NCBI GenBank assembly: GCA_026214975.1
Contig: JAOBSW010001128.1
Location: forward strand, 1-64,000
Source of the DNA: Gentiana macrophylla
Taxonomy: Eukaryota > Streptophyta > Magnoliopsida > Gentianales > Gentianaceae
Direction of reading: 5' to 3'
DNA: 64,000 bases
Shown here: piece after piece, positions 10,741-23,081 of the stretch
Position numbering within the stretch: position 1 is the stretch's first letter
Layout: every line of letters starts with the position of its first letter
Made by a program: the position numbers and the translations under genes
Notes under the pieces: model-generated
What the model was told of the DNA's origin: nothing
Databases searched by the model: none
Seen by the model: only the letters and a program-made list of their open reading frames with translations

Positions 10741-11922
10741 ATTTTGAATCTTTAGATTGTTCTTCAGCCCTTAATTTTACTGGGGTTTTTCTTGCCTCCA
10801 AAGGTGACTTTGGGTCCATCAAAAGCTTTAAAATCTTTCAGCCATCCGTTGTTTCATGTTATGTGTCTAAAACATCCGCTGTCTATGTACCAGACATCCT
10901 ACAAAACAAATTAACCGAGTTTAGGTACCCAACACTGTTTGGGTCCCTACCTGTTAGCAGTCATGCCTCTCATTCCAAGTGTATATCCAAAGGATCTCCT
11001 TCTTAGATAGTTGAAGTCGTCCACTTCATATATGCAAGGCATGGCAGAATAATTTTCTTTTAGGTTTACTAAAATTATTCTGATACAATTCTCTAATTTT
11101 GGGTGCATTTGCATATTTTTTCACTCTTCAATATGCAGGAGGAAACCTATTTTCATATTGCCTCTTGTATCCAAGAACATGCCTGGGTTGGCCTTTCCGA
11201 AATACATGTTGCATGGACTGAAATGGTTTCTTCTTGTATTTTAGGGGTGCAAAATTCCAATCATCCTCTGAAGGGAAAAGTCTCCTCTTACCTTTCAGTA
11301 AGGCTTTTCCTTTAGTAGGCTGGTGAGATGATTTACTGTGCCGTTTCACTGCACTTGGTTTTGACTTCCCAGGTGCAAGATAAGTAGTTGAAATTGTGGT
11401 CTGTCACTTCTGAATTTAGGTCCAGTTTTGGTCCTAGGTTCAGATTGGTGTTGTCCATGGTTTCCTTTCTCATCTTGACTATTGTAGCCAAGGCCAAATC
11501 TGGATCCAAACCTCTTTGGGGGTTTGTAAGCTGGTGCATCAAGTGGTGCATTTGTGGTCTTTACTAGTATGAAGGTTTTCTTAGCCGGTCTTTCAGCCCA
11601 GATGAGTGATCATCTGTTGCTTGTTGATCTGCTAAGTATACTTCCTTACTAGTTGGTTCAGCTTGTTTCCTATCCAATTCTTCTTTTAATCTTTTATTTT
11701 CTTTGAATTTCTTCAAATCTACTCATAAGATTTTGAATTAATGTTGCAGAATCCAATGGAGAAATGGAAGATTGTGCAGTGTCATATGTGGATGCATTTG
11801 ATGAGTATGAACTAGATATTACCTCTATTTATCAATTTCCTTAGCCATAAGACAAAGATAGGATTTGTCATTGTCTGAGCTGGTGGATTCACCATCATCT
11901 GAGTCATTATCAGATGACTCTT
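10741..11922 (-). pseudogene. Gag C-terminal part and protease region of the Sirevirus-like element, broken
   Basis: Minus-strand sequence from 11922 continues the gag of 44469-45117. An acidic Ser/Asp-rich segment (SSDNDSDDGES) and LCLMAKEIDK are followed by frameshifts and stops. Near 10870 a fragment with YIDSGCFRH matches the copia protease active-site region (DSG). Most of the interval holds many stops, so only fragments are readable. Confidence 0.6.
11918..11922. other. Target-site duplication CTCTT, left copy
   Basis: CTCTT precedes the TG of the left LTR at 11923. The same CTCTT follows the CA of the right LTR at 44468. Joining the flanks with one copy restores an open gag frame in the Sirevirus-like element, which confirms a single insertion site. 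Confidence 0.9.
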
Positions 11923-12257
11923 TGTTAAGGGTGATTTTATATGATTTATACTGTTATATTCCGTAACGATTTCCCCCATATTCGTACTATTTGCATAAGA
12001 ATTAGGCATTTAATTGGTTTATTAAGCAAATGGTGTTTTTAACGGCTTATTCGCAATATTGTATAATTTATGTGGTTCATTGTTGGATTTATGGTTATTT
12101 GGAAGTTACTACATGTTGCGATGTTTTGATGATATGTAGATGCATATTTCGTCGAAAAGAGGAATTGAAGAGGAGATAATTGAAGATTCATGATGAAGGA
12201 AGAGATAGAGATGACTAGAGAAGGATAAAGATGAAGTTATCAAAGTCAAGTTGAAGA

Positions 12258-12416
12258 TGGACGGCGTCCGTATCCCGTCCACTTTGGACGGGCGTCCATC
12301 AACTCGAGCAGCGTTCGGTAAAATCGACATCGAGAGTTGGGACCGAGCATAAGCGGACGCCCAACCTCGATTCACTCCATGGACGAAGCGTCCTCTTCAA
12401 CAGACGGGCGTCCGGA
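12258..12416 (+). repeat. Dyad cluster in LTR L1a
   Basis: Variants include GGACGGCGTCC, TTGGACGGGCGTCCA, GAGCAGCGTTCG, GGACGAAGCGTCC and AGACGGGCGTCCGG. The last copy ends about 35 bp before the TATA box, so the cluster occupies the proximal promoter position. Confidence 0.8.
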
Positions 12417-12449
12417 AAAATTCACCTTGTAGCAACCGACTCCAAATCT

Positions 12450-12457
12450 CTATAAAA
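12450..12457 (+). promoter_or_regulatory. TATA box of LTR L1a
   Basis: CTATAAAAGCAACGCAGC follows the dyad cluster. Equivalent boxes exist in every Athila-like LTR of the window (22140, 37507, 43471, and 56347 on the minus strand). Confidence 0.75.
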
Positions 12458-13367
12458 GCAACGCAGCAAATGACCTAAATTCACACATTATTATTCACGC
12501 CGCCCTGTGCCCTTTGGGGCGCCCTAGCTGCGCTTTTCCCCGCCACCATAAACACATATCTTCTTCTTTTTATTCATGTTGATTTCTATAATAACGATGG
12601 GCTAAGGCTAGGCGATTGAACAAGCATGTGAAACCATCTCAACATCATCTCACTTTCGACTTTGGATTTGTTTTGTGAGTTTTATTAAAGTTCGTTTCTT
12701 TATTATGCGTTCTTATTGATTATGCAATTTATATCGAGAGATGGTTGCTTATTTGATGTTTAACGTTGATGAGAATCGTTGTTAGACCTAGATCACCATG
12801 ATAAAGTTTGGATCTTTAACCTAAAAATAACGAGAGTTGATAGGTTGAATTTCTAGGTTGCTAGATTGAGAGATCTTGCACCTTGTTTTGATAGCATCAA
12901 TCTTATAGATCGAGAGATGAGAGATTGATAGGCGGATTATCTGCGAGAGTAGAAGTTCATACCTTTGATAGGTGAACCACAACCTTTATTTAATCTTCAC
13001 CAAACGATCTAGGGTAGAAGTTGAGAGTTGTGAGATAGGTGGATCATTGCTTGTTCTTCGTTAAATTAATTGAGTTGTTTCCTTAGTTTATAGATTACAA
13101 TTAGTTTAGTTAGTTTGGTTACTTAGCGATCTTTCCCGGCTTTGGATTGTTGATCCTCTGTCGATTTATTTGTTTGTTTTCGTTTTAGTTTTGTTTTGTG
13201 TTGTGCGTTCTTAGGAAGAATTAGTAAAACTAGATTAAACAACCTCGATTCCCTGTGATCGACTCCGGTATCAATCGATGTACTACGATCCCTGCACTTG
13301 GGGAATACCGGATTTATAAATTATATTACTTGTTTGTTTTGCATAGATAAAATCCGTGACAAGTTTT

Positions 13368-13385
13368 TGGCGCCGTTGCCGGGGA
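13368..13385 (+). other. Primer binding site (tRNA-Asp type) of A1
   Basis: TGGCGCCGTTGCCGGGGA is complementary to the 3' end of plant tRNA-Asp and is the usual Athila/Tat primer site. It lies 6 bp after the LTR end. Confidence 0.9.
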
Positions 13386-13659
13386 ACCGGACGGTTGTCT
13401 AGTTTTTATTTTCGTTTTCCTGTTTTTTCTGTTTGTTTTTGTTTCGTTTTTCCTGTTTTAATCCGTTTTAAATTCCTGTTTTTAGTTGATAATTGTTTTA
13501 AGTAGTTGTTAAGTAGATAATTAGGGTTTAAAACTTTCCCTTAGTATTTTTCTTGAAGTTAGATCTTCTGTTTTTCTGTTTTTTTTCTGACGTTCTTTCT
13601 TCCCTTCTTGCTTTATCTGCAAATTCCTGTTCTGTTCTAAGTTTTCCCGTGAGCAAAGC

Positions 13660-13855
13660 GGGCGCCTGGATATTGGACGCCCGTCCGCCGGGAAATTATC
13701 AATCTGATTCGTTTTATTCACTTAGACGAGCGTCCATAAGTTTTGGACGCCCGTTCAGGTATACCGTCTGTCAGACGAGCGTTTAAACTACTAAACGCCC
13801 GTCCGATCTCAATTTCATCGGACGCCCGTCAATCTTTTGACGTCCGTCCGTATTG
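13660..13855 (+). repeat. Leader dyads arranged as opposite-facing pairs (A1)
   Basis: Downstream of the PBS and before gag, motif pairs face each other across 6-10 bases. Examples are ACGAGCGTCC with GGACGCCCGT, and ACGAGCGTTT with AAACGCCCGT. The arms can pair in RNA, and the TCC/GGA and TTT/AAA alternatives keep pairing. The rest of the leader (13386-13979) is T-rich and non-coding. Confidence 0.75.
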
Positions 13856-13979
13856 TTTTCTTTAACACTTTTGTTTCCTTTTCTTCTTTTCCTTTCCTCT
13901 TTTAGGCTTTTAATTTTTAGTTTAGGCTTTGATCTCTTCTTAGTTTTTAGGTTTTGTTCCACTTGTTTTGGTCCGGTTT

Positions 13980-15774
13980 ATGCAAACTCGAGTCAAAAGG
14001 ATCGTTAATATACACCCACGACCCGAGCGAACCATAGTCCGCCAAACAGCGGCGGAATTTCCGTTCCACGGTTACGCGCATGAGCGAGCGAGATCTTGAA
14101 GAACAACTAGCAAGAGAAATCACCGATTTTGTGATAATGGCGATAATAGAGCGTACATTGGCGGATTCACGCCATGCCAGGCGAAGTCAAGGTCAACCCG
14201 GCTATTGTTATTCCAGCCATTCTTGCACAAACTTTTGAGTGAAGCCAGGACTTATCCGGATGATGCAAAGACGCATCAATTTTTCACGGCTACCAATCGG
14301 AGAATCCGCGATACCCACTTACACACATTCTTAGAAATATGCGGTACTACACGCATCCAAGGAGTAAGTGAGGATGCTATTAAACTTAAACTTTTTCCTT
14401 TTTCTCTCCGAAAGGAGAGGCTAAAGAGTGGTACACCTCTCTCCCCTTCGAATCTATCACCACCAGGCGTAACTCGAAAAGGAGTTCTTGAGTCAATATT
14501 TTCCACCTTCAAAGATGACCCGATTGCTTAAATGACATTTTCACATTCTATCGTAAAGAGAATGAATCCTTCTTCGAGTGTTGGAAGAGATTCAAGTCCC
14601 TTCTTAGAAAATGCCCCACCATGGCTTGCCCTTTGGAAAGGCAAGTCAATACATTCTTCAGTGGATTGACCGAGCTTACAAAAGGCATGGTCAATAGTTC
14701 TTCTGGCGGGGCCTTTCTGAAGAAAACGCCTGATGAGGGATGGGCATTGTTTGAGGACATTGCCAAATATAACTATGCCCCCTCTTATCAAGCAATTCAA
14801 GCACCTCCTCCTCCCAAGGTTGAGGAAGTCAATTTACAAAGTTTGATTGCCATGCTGCAAAAGCAGATGGTCCCCCCTCAAGTTTCCAATCCTATAAATC
14901 AAACTTCCTCTTTTCCACAGAACCCTCAGGTTCTGTATTGCGAAAATTGCTGTCAGACCGGCCATATGAATGGCCAATGTCAATTTAATCCCCCTGCACC
15001 TTATCAAGTAAATGCTGTTCATGACTATGGACAGTACAATCAAGTCACATGTCAAAATTGTGACGAGGTGGGGCACACTTCTAAATTCTGCCCTATGAAC
15101 GGACAGAATGCGGAAGTGAATGCATTCTATGGCCAGAACAATCAAAGGTTCAATCAGTTTCCAGGCCAGGGCAATTTTCAAAACCAAGGGTTTAATCCAT
15201 CTTCTAATTTCAATCCCAACTCGAATTTTAATTCGAATCAGAATTTCAACAGAAACCCTGGGTTTAATCAGAATCAAAACTCGAATTTTTCCAATCCTAC
15301 GCAAAAATTCAATCAGAATTGGCCTTCCAATTCAAATTCTCAATTTCAAAGTCGGCCCAAATGACCCTATGCTCAATTTCCAAAACTCTCAAGGCCCTCC
15401 CAACCTACAAATCTTGAGGCTAAGTTGGAAGAGCAAAGTAGATCGATGAAGAATCTTGAGAGACAAATTGGGCAACTGGCTGAGCAGTTGGCTTCTAGAC
15501 CCCCAAGGCAGCTGCCAGTTTCACTGAGAAGAATCCAAAGGGTGGTCAAGTTGCTCAGGCTGATGTGAACAAAGGCCCATGTACTGACCTCGTGCCATCA
15601 ATTCAATACGGTAAGGAGGAGGCCAGTGCAATGAATCTTAGGAGCGGTACTCAAGTTAGTGGTCCTTCCCATCCGAAACCACCAGCCCTCCTCGCCATTG
15701 ATAAGGCGGGAGGGAAGCTGAGCACCTACACTCCCCTCAACTGCAAGAGAAAACTCAGGTGGCTGATCCCCTGA
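13980..15774 (+). pseudogene. Athila-like gag of A1, frameshifted
   Basis: The likely start is the ATG at 13980 (MQTRVKRIVNIHP), typical of Athila gag. Coding sequence is readable in pieces: 14205-14531, 14621-15364 and 15565-15774. Recognisable parts are PLERQVNTFFSGLTELTKGM and KYNYAPSYQ, then two CCHC zinc knuckles (CENCCQTGHMNGQC and CQNCDEVGHTSKFC), both with canonical C-X2-C-X4-H-X4-C spacing. A low-complexity Asn/Phe-rich repeat and a NLERQIGQLAEQL helix follow. Gag forms the particle and binds the genomic RNA. Frameshifts lie mainly at CTG/CAG sites. Confidence 0.88.
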
Positions 15775-18700
15775 GAGGTGAAGAATTTGGTGATCCTCAA
15801 GTGGCTGATCCTTTGAGGACCGAAAAAGCAAGCGAAAGTCGGGAGGTGATCCCCGACTCCGAGAAATCTGAAAAAAAGCGTTCGTTGGAAGGATCTCGGA
15901 AGACAGAGTCACAAGTGCATCCTCGAAAAGGTTTTCTCTCGAGGATGACCTTAAGAAACTTCCATTTCCACCGAGAAAGAGCAACATTCCTTTGATTGAG
16001 GATAAGAAGTACTAAAAGGTGCTAAACCTTTTGAAAAATACTCAGTGAATCTTCCATTGTCGGATGTCTTAGTCGAGATGCCCAAGTATACAAAATTTAT
16101 CAAGGATGTTGTGTCTTCAAAAAGAAATTAGAGCATGGAAAGGCGATTGGTGAGGATTGTTCCATGATTAATTATGAAAACTTACCAATTAAAAGAGGTG
16201 ACCCTGGCAAATTTGTACTTACGGTTTTAATGGGAGGTCTAGTCTTCCCAAATTCTTTGTGTGATCTAGGTGCCTCTATAAGCCTTATGCCAATGTCTCA
16301 GTATGCAAACAAATTTCGGTTTACAAAGTCTTCTAGAACCCACTACTATGAGTTTACAATTCGCGGATAGATCCTCTAAGAAAGCTTCAGGAATCCTAAA
16401 AGACGTTTTGGTTCAGATTGATCGATTTACCTTTCCAGTTGATTGGTATGTTTTAGATATAGAGAAAGACGAAAACGTTCCCTTGATTCTAGGAAGACCT
16501 TTCTTATCTACAGCTAGAGCTCTCATCGACTGCGATGGTGGGCAAGTGACTATCCGAGTTGGTGACCAAGAGGTGAGTTACAATGTTTTAAAGTCCATTC
16601 AAGTACCCTCGGCCCTCCAACCGGGTTTTTCCATTGATTATATGACGGATGATTTCACCGACTATATGGACAAGCAAGTCATGGTCAGAAGCGAGAATAT
16701 GAGCGATTAGTTGATAATCTAAATACTCATGGTAGGGTGAATCTGGATCAACTAGCGACTGATTTTGAGGAAGAGTTTGTTGGAAGGAGAAGCTTTGGCG
16801 GTGGGACCACAGAGTAAACTCAATGATATTGAATTGAAAAGTGGAGATCTCAAGTCTAGTTTAGAAGACCCCCATGGATTTGGTGTTAAAGCCGTTACCT
16901 AAACATCTTAAGTATGTGTTCTTAAGAGAGAGGCGACAAGCTTCCTTTAATCATATCCGCCAAGCTTTCCGCTGATGAGGAAATGAAACTGATCAACGTC
17001 TTGAAGAAGAATGAAAAAGCTTTTGGTTGGCAAGTAGGAGATATCAGGGAATATCTCGACATCTGCATGCACAAGATCAAGACGAATGAGGCGCCAAGTG
17101 TGTCGACAGCCCCCAATGAAGGCTAAACCCTCATATGCAAGAAGTCGTTAAAAAGAAATCATTAAACTTCCGGACATAGGAATCATTTATGCCATCGCGG
17201 ATAGTGAATGGGTTTCCCGACTCAAGTAGTTCCCAAAAAGGTGGAATTACAATTGAGAAGAATGAGCAGGAGAGGAAATTGCATTGAGGCTTGTTATCGG
17301 TTACAGAGTGCATGATCGATTATCGAAAGCTCAATGAGGTAACCATGAAAGATCACTTTCCCCTTCCATTCATTGACCGGATGCTCGAAAGGCTGGCGGG
17401 GCACGATTCTATTTGTTTCCTAGATGGATATTCAGGATATTTCCAGATACCCATTGAACCGGTGACCAAGAAAAGACCACCTTCACCGCTTCTTATGGTA
17501 CATTCGCCTACAGACGAATGCCGTTCGGTCTCTGCAATGCCCCAGCTACATTCCAGAGATGTATGCTAGCCATCTTTGACGGGCTTGTAGAAAAGTGTAT
17601 GGAGATTTTTATGGACGATTTTTCGGTTTTTGGTCAGTCTTTTGATGATTGCCTTGACAATCTTGATCAGGTGTTATCCAGATGTGTGGAAAAGAACCTA
17701 GTACTTAATTGGGAAAAATGCCATTTCATGGTAGATGAAGGAATAGTTCTTGGCCACAAGATCTCCGCCAAAGGTATAGAAGTAGATAGGGCCAAGGTAG
17801 AAGCTATTGAGAAGATGAGTTACCCTAAGAATGTTCGGGAAGTCCGAGGTTTTCTCGGACATGTCGGCTTCTATATAGGAGGTTCATTCAAGATTTCTCC
17901 AAGATAGCCAAGCCCCTGTCTACTTTACTAAAGGAAGACGTTGAGTTTAATTTTGATGAGAGTCGCAAGCAAGCGTTTGAGGAGCTTAAGGATCGTTTAA
18001 TATCCGCTCCGATTCTTATATCGCTTGACCGAACCTACCATTTGAGCTTATGTGCGACGCATCAAACTATCTTTGTTGGTGCCGTTTCAGGGCAAAAGAT
18101 CAAGGAAAGTTCCACCTATCTATTACGCAAGTCACACATTGAATCCTCTCAAGTTAACTATACTACTACCGAAAAGGAACCATCGGCCGTAGTCTTTGCT
18201 ATGGACAAGTTTCGTAGTTACTTGTTAGGAGCTCAAGTGATCGTGTGGGGTGATCACGCCGCTTATGTTACCTGATGACTAAGAAAGAGACTAAACCGCG
18301 CTTACTACGTTGGATATTGACCTACAAGAGTTTGACGTTCAAATTAAGGACAAAAGAGGCGTTGAGAATGTAGTAGCGGATCTCGTGTCTAGGATGTTAA
18401 ATGAGGAAAAGAATGAACCGGATGATATAGATCTTTACTTTCCTCTAGAAAACATCATGTTGATCGATGGCGCTCCTCGATGTTCCATGGTATTCTTCCA
18501 TTGTAAACTACCTTCATGGCCGTTAGCTCGATCCGTAAATGTCTTATCAGGAGAAGAAAAAGTTCTTCTCGGATTTAAAATATTTCGTTTGGGATGAACC
18601 TTATCTTTTCAAGATCTCAGAAAGATGGTTTGCTTAGGAGATGTATTCCGAATCTCGAGCAACGTGACATCATTGAGCAGTGCCACAGTGGACCCACAGG

Positions 18701-20075
18701 AGGTCACTTTGGTCCTTGGAAAACGGTTGCTAAGATCTTCCAGTCCGGTTTCTATTGGCCTACGATCTTTAAGGATACAGAAGCCTTCTGTAAAGCTTGC
18801 GATAGGTGTCAAAGAACCGGAGCTTTGACAAGGCGGTTTGACATGCCTTTAAAACCCGTCTTAGAGTGCGAAGTCTTTGATGTATGGGGCATCGATTTTT
18901 TGGGACCATTCCCATCATCTTGTGGCAACAAATACATCTTAGTCTGCGTTGACTATGTTTCGAAATGGGTGGAGGCAATTGCCACTCCTCACAATGATCA
19001 TAAAACGGTCATGAAGTTTCTGAAGAAGAACATCTTTGTGCGGTTTGGATGTCCACGTGCCCTGATCAGTGATGAAGGGACGCATTTTTGCAACCGACCC
19101 CTAGAAAAAGTACTTGAAAAGTATGGTGTTCGTCATAAAACTGGCACACCATATCATCCGATGACTAGTGGTCGTTGAAAGAAGCAACCACGAGTTTGAA
19201 GAAGATCCTGGAGAAGGAAAAGTGAACAGTCATAGAAAAGACTGAGTCTAAAGTTGGATGATGTACTATGGGCTTATCGAACTGCCTATAAGACCCCCAT
19301 GGGTACATCACCCTATCAGATGGTTTATGGAAAATCATGCCACTTGCCAATCGAATTAGAGCATAGAGCGTATTGGGCCATCAAATTCTTAAACTTCGAT
19401 ACCCAATCTTGTGGGAAACATCGATTGCAACAGTTGCATGAGTTAGACGAGTTTAGACTCCAAGCCTACGAGAGTGCCAGGATCAGTAAGGACAAAATGA
19501 AACTCCTTCATGATGAAAAGATCAAGAAGCGAGAGTTTCAAGTCGGGGAGCAAGTTTTGCTGTACAATTCCAGGTTACATCTGTTTCCTGGAAAGTTGAG
19601 GACACGATGGTCCGGCCCCTTTGAGATTTTGCAAATCATTCCTGGAGGTGTTTTAGAGCTAAGAGGTTATGATGACCAGCCGTTCAGAGTGAATGGTCAG
19701 AGGTGCAAGCATTATATTGGTCAACCCAAAGAGAAACCTTTGACTGTTCATTTCCTCGATATCCTCGGGTGTGGTACCCCTGAAGTCAACCAGTTTGACG
19801 AGTTTTCGCCCGATTTGTTTTCTGAGGGTGACGGCAGTGGTCCAGTAGAGGAAGTTCTGGCTGGTAGTTGGGATATGGAAGAGCTTAAAAGGGAGGCACG
19901 GTTAAAGAGAAGACTGAAGAAGAAGAAGTCTACAATGGGGAAAATTAAACGTGCTTGGAAAGCTATCAAAGATTTGACCCCATGCGTTAGATGTTGTTTC
20001 TGCAGCCACACCACTGATCAGAGCTTACACGATGTAGTGGCTGGAAGAAAAGTCAAATGGCCTGATCCAGGCTGA
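15775..20075 (+). pseudogene. Athila-like pol of A1 (protease, RT, RNase H, integrase), frameshifted
   Basis: Protease: LCDLGASISLMPMS near 16260, the DLGAS form used by Athila/Tat. RT: YRKLNEVTMKDHFPLPFIDRMLERLAGH, MPFGLCNAPATFQRCM and the catalytic FMDDFSVFG (17518-17907). RNase H: YTTTEKE and MDKFRSYLLGAQV (18042-18275), with the DAS start broken. Integrase: HHCC region with CKACDRCQ, first Asp in [14 protein letters not shown], second in ISDEGTHF. The frame breaks at 19178, just at the segment with the catalytic Glu. The 19254-20075 frame has RTRWSGPF (GPY/F module) and a Cys/His tail. No chromodomain is present. Order and motifs place it in Athila. Confidence 0.9.
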
Positions 20076-20091
20076 GCTTTAATGGTGTCGA

Positions 20092-20131
20092 GCTAACGAC
20101 ATAAACCAAAAGCGCTACTAGGGGGCACCCT
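20092..20131 (+). other. Conserved post-ORF motif after pol of A1
   Basis: CGACATAAACCAAAAGCGC followed by GGGGGCACCCTAG begins 12 bp after the pol stop. Near-identical motifs follow pol or ORFx in the other elements (30160-30205 and 30750-30785 minus, 38950-38992, 53079-53118, 58403-58440 minus). Confidence 0.75.
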
Positions 20132-20526
20132 AGATATCTGTTTTTTTTTATTTATTTTCTTTTGTTCTTCCTTTGTGTGTCTTAGTTTAGTTTTAGTCTA
20201 GTTAGGGTATTGTGTGAATCTGCTCCGTATTTGTGGTTGACGGTTGGATGTTCTGCACTTTTCCTTGGACGGTGATTTTTCCATCTAAACGATTATCTCT
20301 TCTGTTTCATATGATATAATTCCCCCCTGTCCCCGAGATACTTTTCGTGTTTGTCAGGTGTGCAGGATAGTCTTGAAAGCGTTTGTGAGTTTGAGACGGT
20401 GTCGGTTTTCGGTGGATGGTCCACAATCATCGATATCCTCGAGCATTCTGGTCCGCGCATCATTCCAGAGTTGCTCCCATTCAAACGACAATCAGCTAAG
20501 TTCTTTCTTTCTTTTTATCTCTGCAC

Positions 20527-20566
20527 AACATGAGGACATGTTGTAATTTAAGTGTGGGGGAGGGGA
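20527..20566 (+). repeat. Palindrome plus upstream purine tract in A1
   Basis: AACATG-AGGA-CATGTT (20527-20542) can form a 6-bp hairpin and is followed within 8 bp by AAGTGTGGGGGAGGGG. That tract closely copies the true PPT one kilobase downstream. A second plus-strand initiation site is possible. Copies occur at 27320-27345 (minus), 35925-35960, 41845-41882 and 57963-58000 (minus). Confidence 0.75.
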
Positions 20567-21014
20567 ATAAGCTATGTATCTACCATTATGTATCTACCAT
20601 TTGCTTAATATATGATGTTTCTGTGCAAAATGGGCTTAATTTTTCAAAAAATTTCGACACTTTTGTTTTTGTTTTGTCCCGAGTGAGCAATACACGTTTT
20701 GTTCGGTTTGTTGTAGTCATTGATGCTCTATGCCATATGTTCCGTAAGTTAGTTGATTCACCAGATTTATTTTTCACGAGCCATAGTGAATGATGAGCTA
20801 ATTTATAAAGTTATACCCCGTTTTGGATTAGTAGTTTTTGATTATCTTATAAGTCATGTGCTTAGTGCTACGTGCATATCGTGAGATTTATGATAGTTTG
20901 TATTTAGTTCCGTAGTACGTTATACTGTGAATATCTAGACGTTTGAATGTGATAAGTAACACGGGGCTAATGTCAATTAAAAAGATAAGTTAATAGTTGG
21001 TTAACAAGGGTGTG

Positions 21015-21185
21015 TCGGAAGCTAGTCGATGATTTGGGTGCGGTAGGGTATACCACGTATGTCCTATTCCACTATGATGACTAAAAGCTCACGACAGTTA
21101 GGAAAAGCTGCCTTATGATTGGAGTGAGGTAGGGTATTATCTCGAAATGTCCTATTCTGCTATGAGGGCAATAGCTTCTTCTAAT
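21015..21185 (+). repeat. Imperfect tandem pair in the A1 3' region
   Basis: Two units share GATT-G-GTG-GGTAGGGTAT, then ATGTCCTATTC-CTATGA, then a segment ending in AGCT. They start near 21028 and 21115. Equivalent pairs are at 26745-26880 (minus), 36405-36545, 42315-42470 and 57350-57490 (minus). Confidence 0.75.
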
Positions 21186-21605
21186 GTGTGTTTAAAGTGA
21201 AATAGTTAAATCAACTAAAGAATCGGTAACTAAATTGAATATAAGGCTTAGTTTTCGTTAATCTTATCCCCAAGAGAAACCGATAGATATCTTTGTAGGA
21301 GTATCCTCCGAGTATTTGTAAAGGCCCTAGATATATTCGATCATTCTTTTCGGGATATGTCACGTTTGTAGGGTGCACCTTATGAGTGTCATTTATTACT
21401 ATTCTACGAGGGGGTATTAGCTAGTTTTACTTTGAGTTATTCAAGTTTGGATTTAGTGGAAGTTTTCTATGGCTATGCACACACACGATGGTGAACTTCT
21501 AATTTATTGACCATGTGGTATATGTGTTGAGGTGTCTATATTCTTTCCGAGCCTTTCTTTTGTTTTGTTTTGCTCGGGACGAGCAAAAGATAAGTGTGGG
21601 GGAGT

Positions 21606-23058
21606 TGATAAGGGTGATTTTATATGATTTATACTGTTATATTCCGTAACGATTTCCCCCATATTCGTACTATTTGCATAAGAATTAGGCGTTTAATTGG
21701 TTTATTAAGCAAATGGTGTTTTTAACGGCTTATTCGCAATATTGTATAATTTATGTGGTTCATTGTTGGATTTATGGTTATTTGGAAGTTACTACATGTT
21801 GCGATGTTTTGATGATATGTAGATGCATATTTCAAGCTGAAAAGAGGAATTGAAGAGGAGATAATTGAAGATTCATGATGAAGGAAGAGATAGAGATGAC
21901 TAGAGAAGGATAAAGATGAAGTTATCAAAGTCAAGTTGAAGATGGACGAGCGTCCGTATCCCGTCCACTTTGGACGGGCGTCCATCAACTCGAACGAGCG
22001 TTCAGGGCGAAAATCGACATCGAGAGTTCGGGATCGAGCATAAACGGACGCCCAACCTCGATTCACTCCATGGACGCGGCGTCCTCTTCAACAGACGGGC
22101 GTCCGGAAAAATTCCTTTGTAGCAACCGACTCCAAATCTCTATAAAAGCAACGCAGCAGCAGCCCTAAATTCACACATTATTATTCCTGGCCGCCCCAGG
22201 CCCTTTGGGGGGGCGTCCTAGCTGCGTTTCCCTGCCACCATAAACACATATCTTCTTCTTTTTATTCATGTTGATTTCTATAATAACGATGGGCTAAGGC
22301 TAGGCGATTGAACAAGCATGTGAAACCATCTCAACATCATCTCACTTTCGACTTTGGATTTGTTTTGTGAGTTTTATTAAAGTTCGTTTCTTTATTATGC
22401 GTTCTTATTGATTATGCAATTTATATCGAGAGATGGTTGCTTATTTGATGTTTAACGTTGATGAGAATCGTTGTTAGACCTAGATCACCATGATAAAGTT
22501 TGGATCTTTAACCTAAAAATAACGAGAGTTGATAGGTTGAATTTCTAGGTTGCTAGATTGAGAGATCTTGCACCTTGTTTTGATAGCATCAATCTTATAG
22601 ATCGAGAGATGAGAGATTGATAGGCGGATTATCTCTGCGAGAGAAGTTCATACCTTTGATAGGTGAACCACAACCTTTATTTAATCTTCACCAAACGATC
22701 TAGGGTAGAAGTTGAGAGTTGTGAGATAGGTGGATCATTGCTTGTTCTTCGTTAAATTAATTGAGTTGTTTCCTTAGTTTATAGATTACAATTAGTTTAG
22801 TTAGTTTGGTTCAAGAACGATCTTTCCTGGCTTTGGATTGTTGATCCCTCTGTCAGTTTTTATTTGTTTGTTTTCGCTTTTAGTTTTGTTTTGTGTTGTG
22901 ACGTTCTTAGGAAGAATTAGTAAAACTAGATTAAACAACCTCGATTCCTCGTGATCGACTCCGGTATCAATCATTTGTACTACGATCCTCGCACTTGGGG
23001 AATACCGGATTTATAAATTATATTACTTGTTTGTTTTGCATAGATAAAATCCGTGACA
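21606..23058 (+). repeat. Athila-like LTR L1b, shared by A1 (3') and A2 (5')
   Basis: It follows the A1 PPT, starts TGATAAGGGTGATTTTATATG and ends AATCCGTGACA. A second PBS lies 6 bp beyond. It serves as 3' LTR of A1 and 5' LTR of A2, so the two units form an LTR-internal-LTR-internal tandem. Dyads at 21943-22105 precede a TATA box at 22140. Confidence 0.9.
21943..22105 (+). repeat. Dyad cluster in LTR L1b
   Basis: Copies include GGACGAGCGTCC, TTTGGACGGGCGTCC, GAACGAGCGTTC, GGACGCGGCGTCC and AGACGGGCGTCC. They lie 35-200 bp upstream of CTATAAAAGC at 22140. Confidence 0.8.
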
Positions 23059-23064
23059 AGTTTT

Positions 23065-23081
23065 TGGCGCCGTTGCCGGGA
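23065..23081 (+). other. Primer binding site of A2
   Basis: TGGCGCCGTTGCCGGGA matches the A1 site except for one missing G in the final run. Confidence 0.85.

Larger units (their letters stand above)
2422..11922 (-). mobile_element. Sirevirus-like Ty1/copia element, 3' portion
   Basis: On the minus strand the order is protease, GAG-pre-integrase, integrase, RT, RNase H, an extra long ORF, PPT and LTR. This protease-integrase-RT order marks Ty1/copia. A large ORF after pol and a C-rich LTR end (CCCCCCCCTCTG) point to Sirevirus (SIRE/Maximus). The gag part continues at 44469-about 45117, on the far side of a 32.5-kb insertion. The 5' LTR and the gag start are missing. The reading frames are broken. 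Confidence 0.85.
11923..13361 (+). repeat. Athila-like LTR L1a (5' LTR of A1)
   Basis: It starts TGTTAAGGGTGATTTTATATG after the target duplication and ends AATCCGTGACA six bases before a PBS. It is very similar to L1b (21606-23058). Length is 1,439 bp. A dyad cluster at 12258-12416 precedes a TATA box at 12450. The part after the TATA box is the R/U5 leader and holds no ORF of note. Confidence 0.9.
20132..21605 (+). other. 3' non-coding region and PPT of A1
   Basis: No ORF of note lies between pol and the LTR, so A1 lacks the ORFx and ORF2 module of its relatives. It holds a palindrome with a purine tract (20527-20566) and a tandem pair of ~110-bp repeats (about 21015-21185). The PPT AAGTGTGGGGGAGT is at 21592-21605, preceded by CTCGGGACGAGCAAAAGA. 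The same layout occurs in all Athila-like copies here. Confidence 0.8.

Noticed and set aside
13368..13385. tRNA gene match
   Set aside because: The match is only the 18-base complement of a tRNA 3' end, which is a primer binding site; no tRNA fold is present around it or the other PBS copies.
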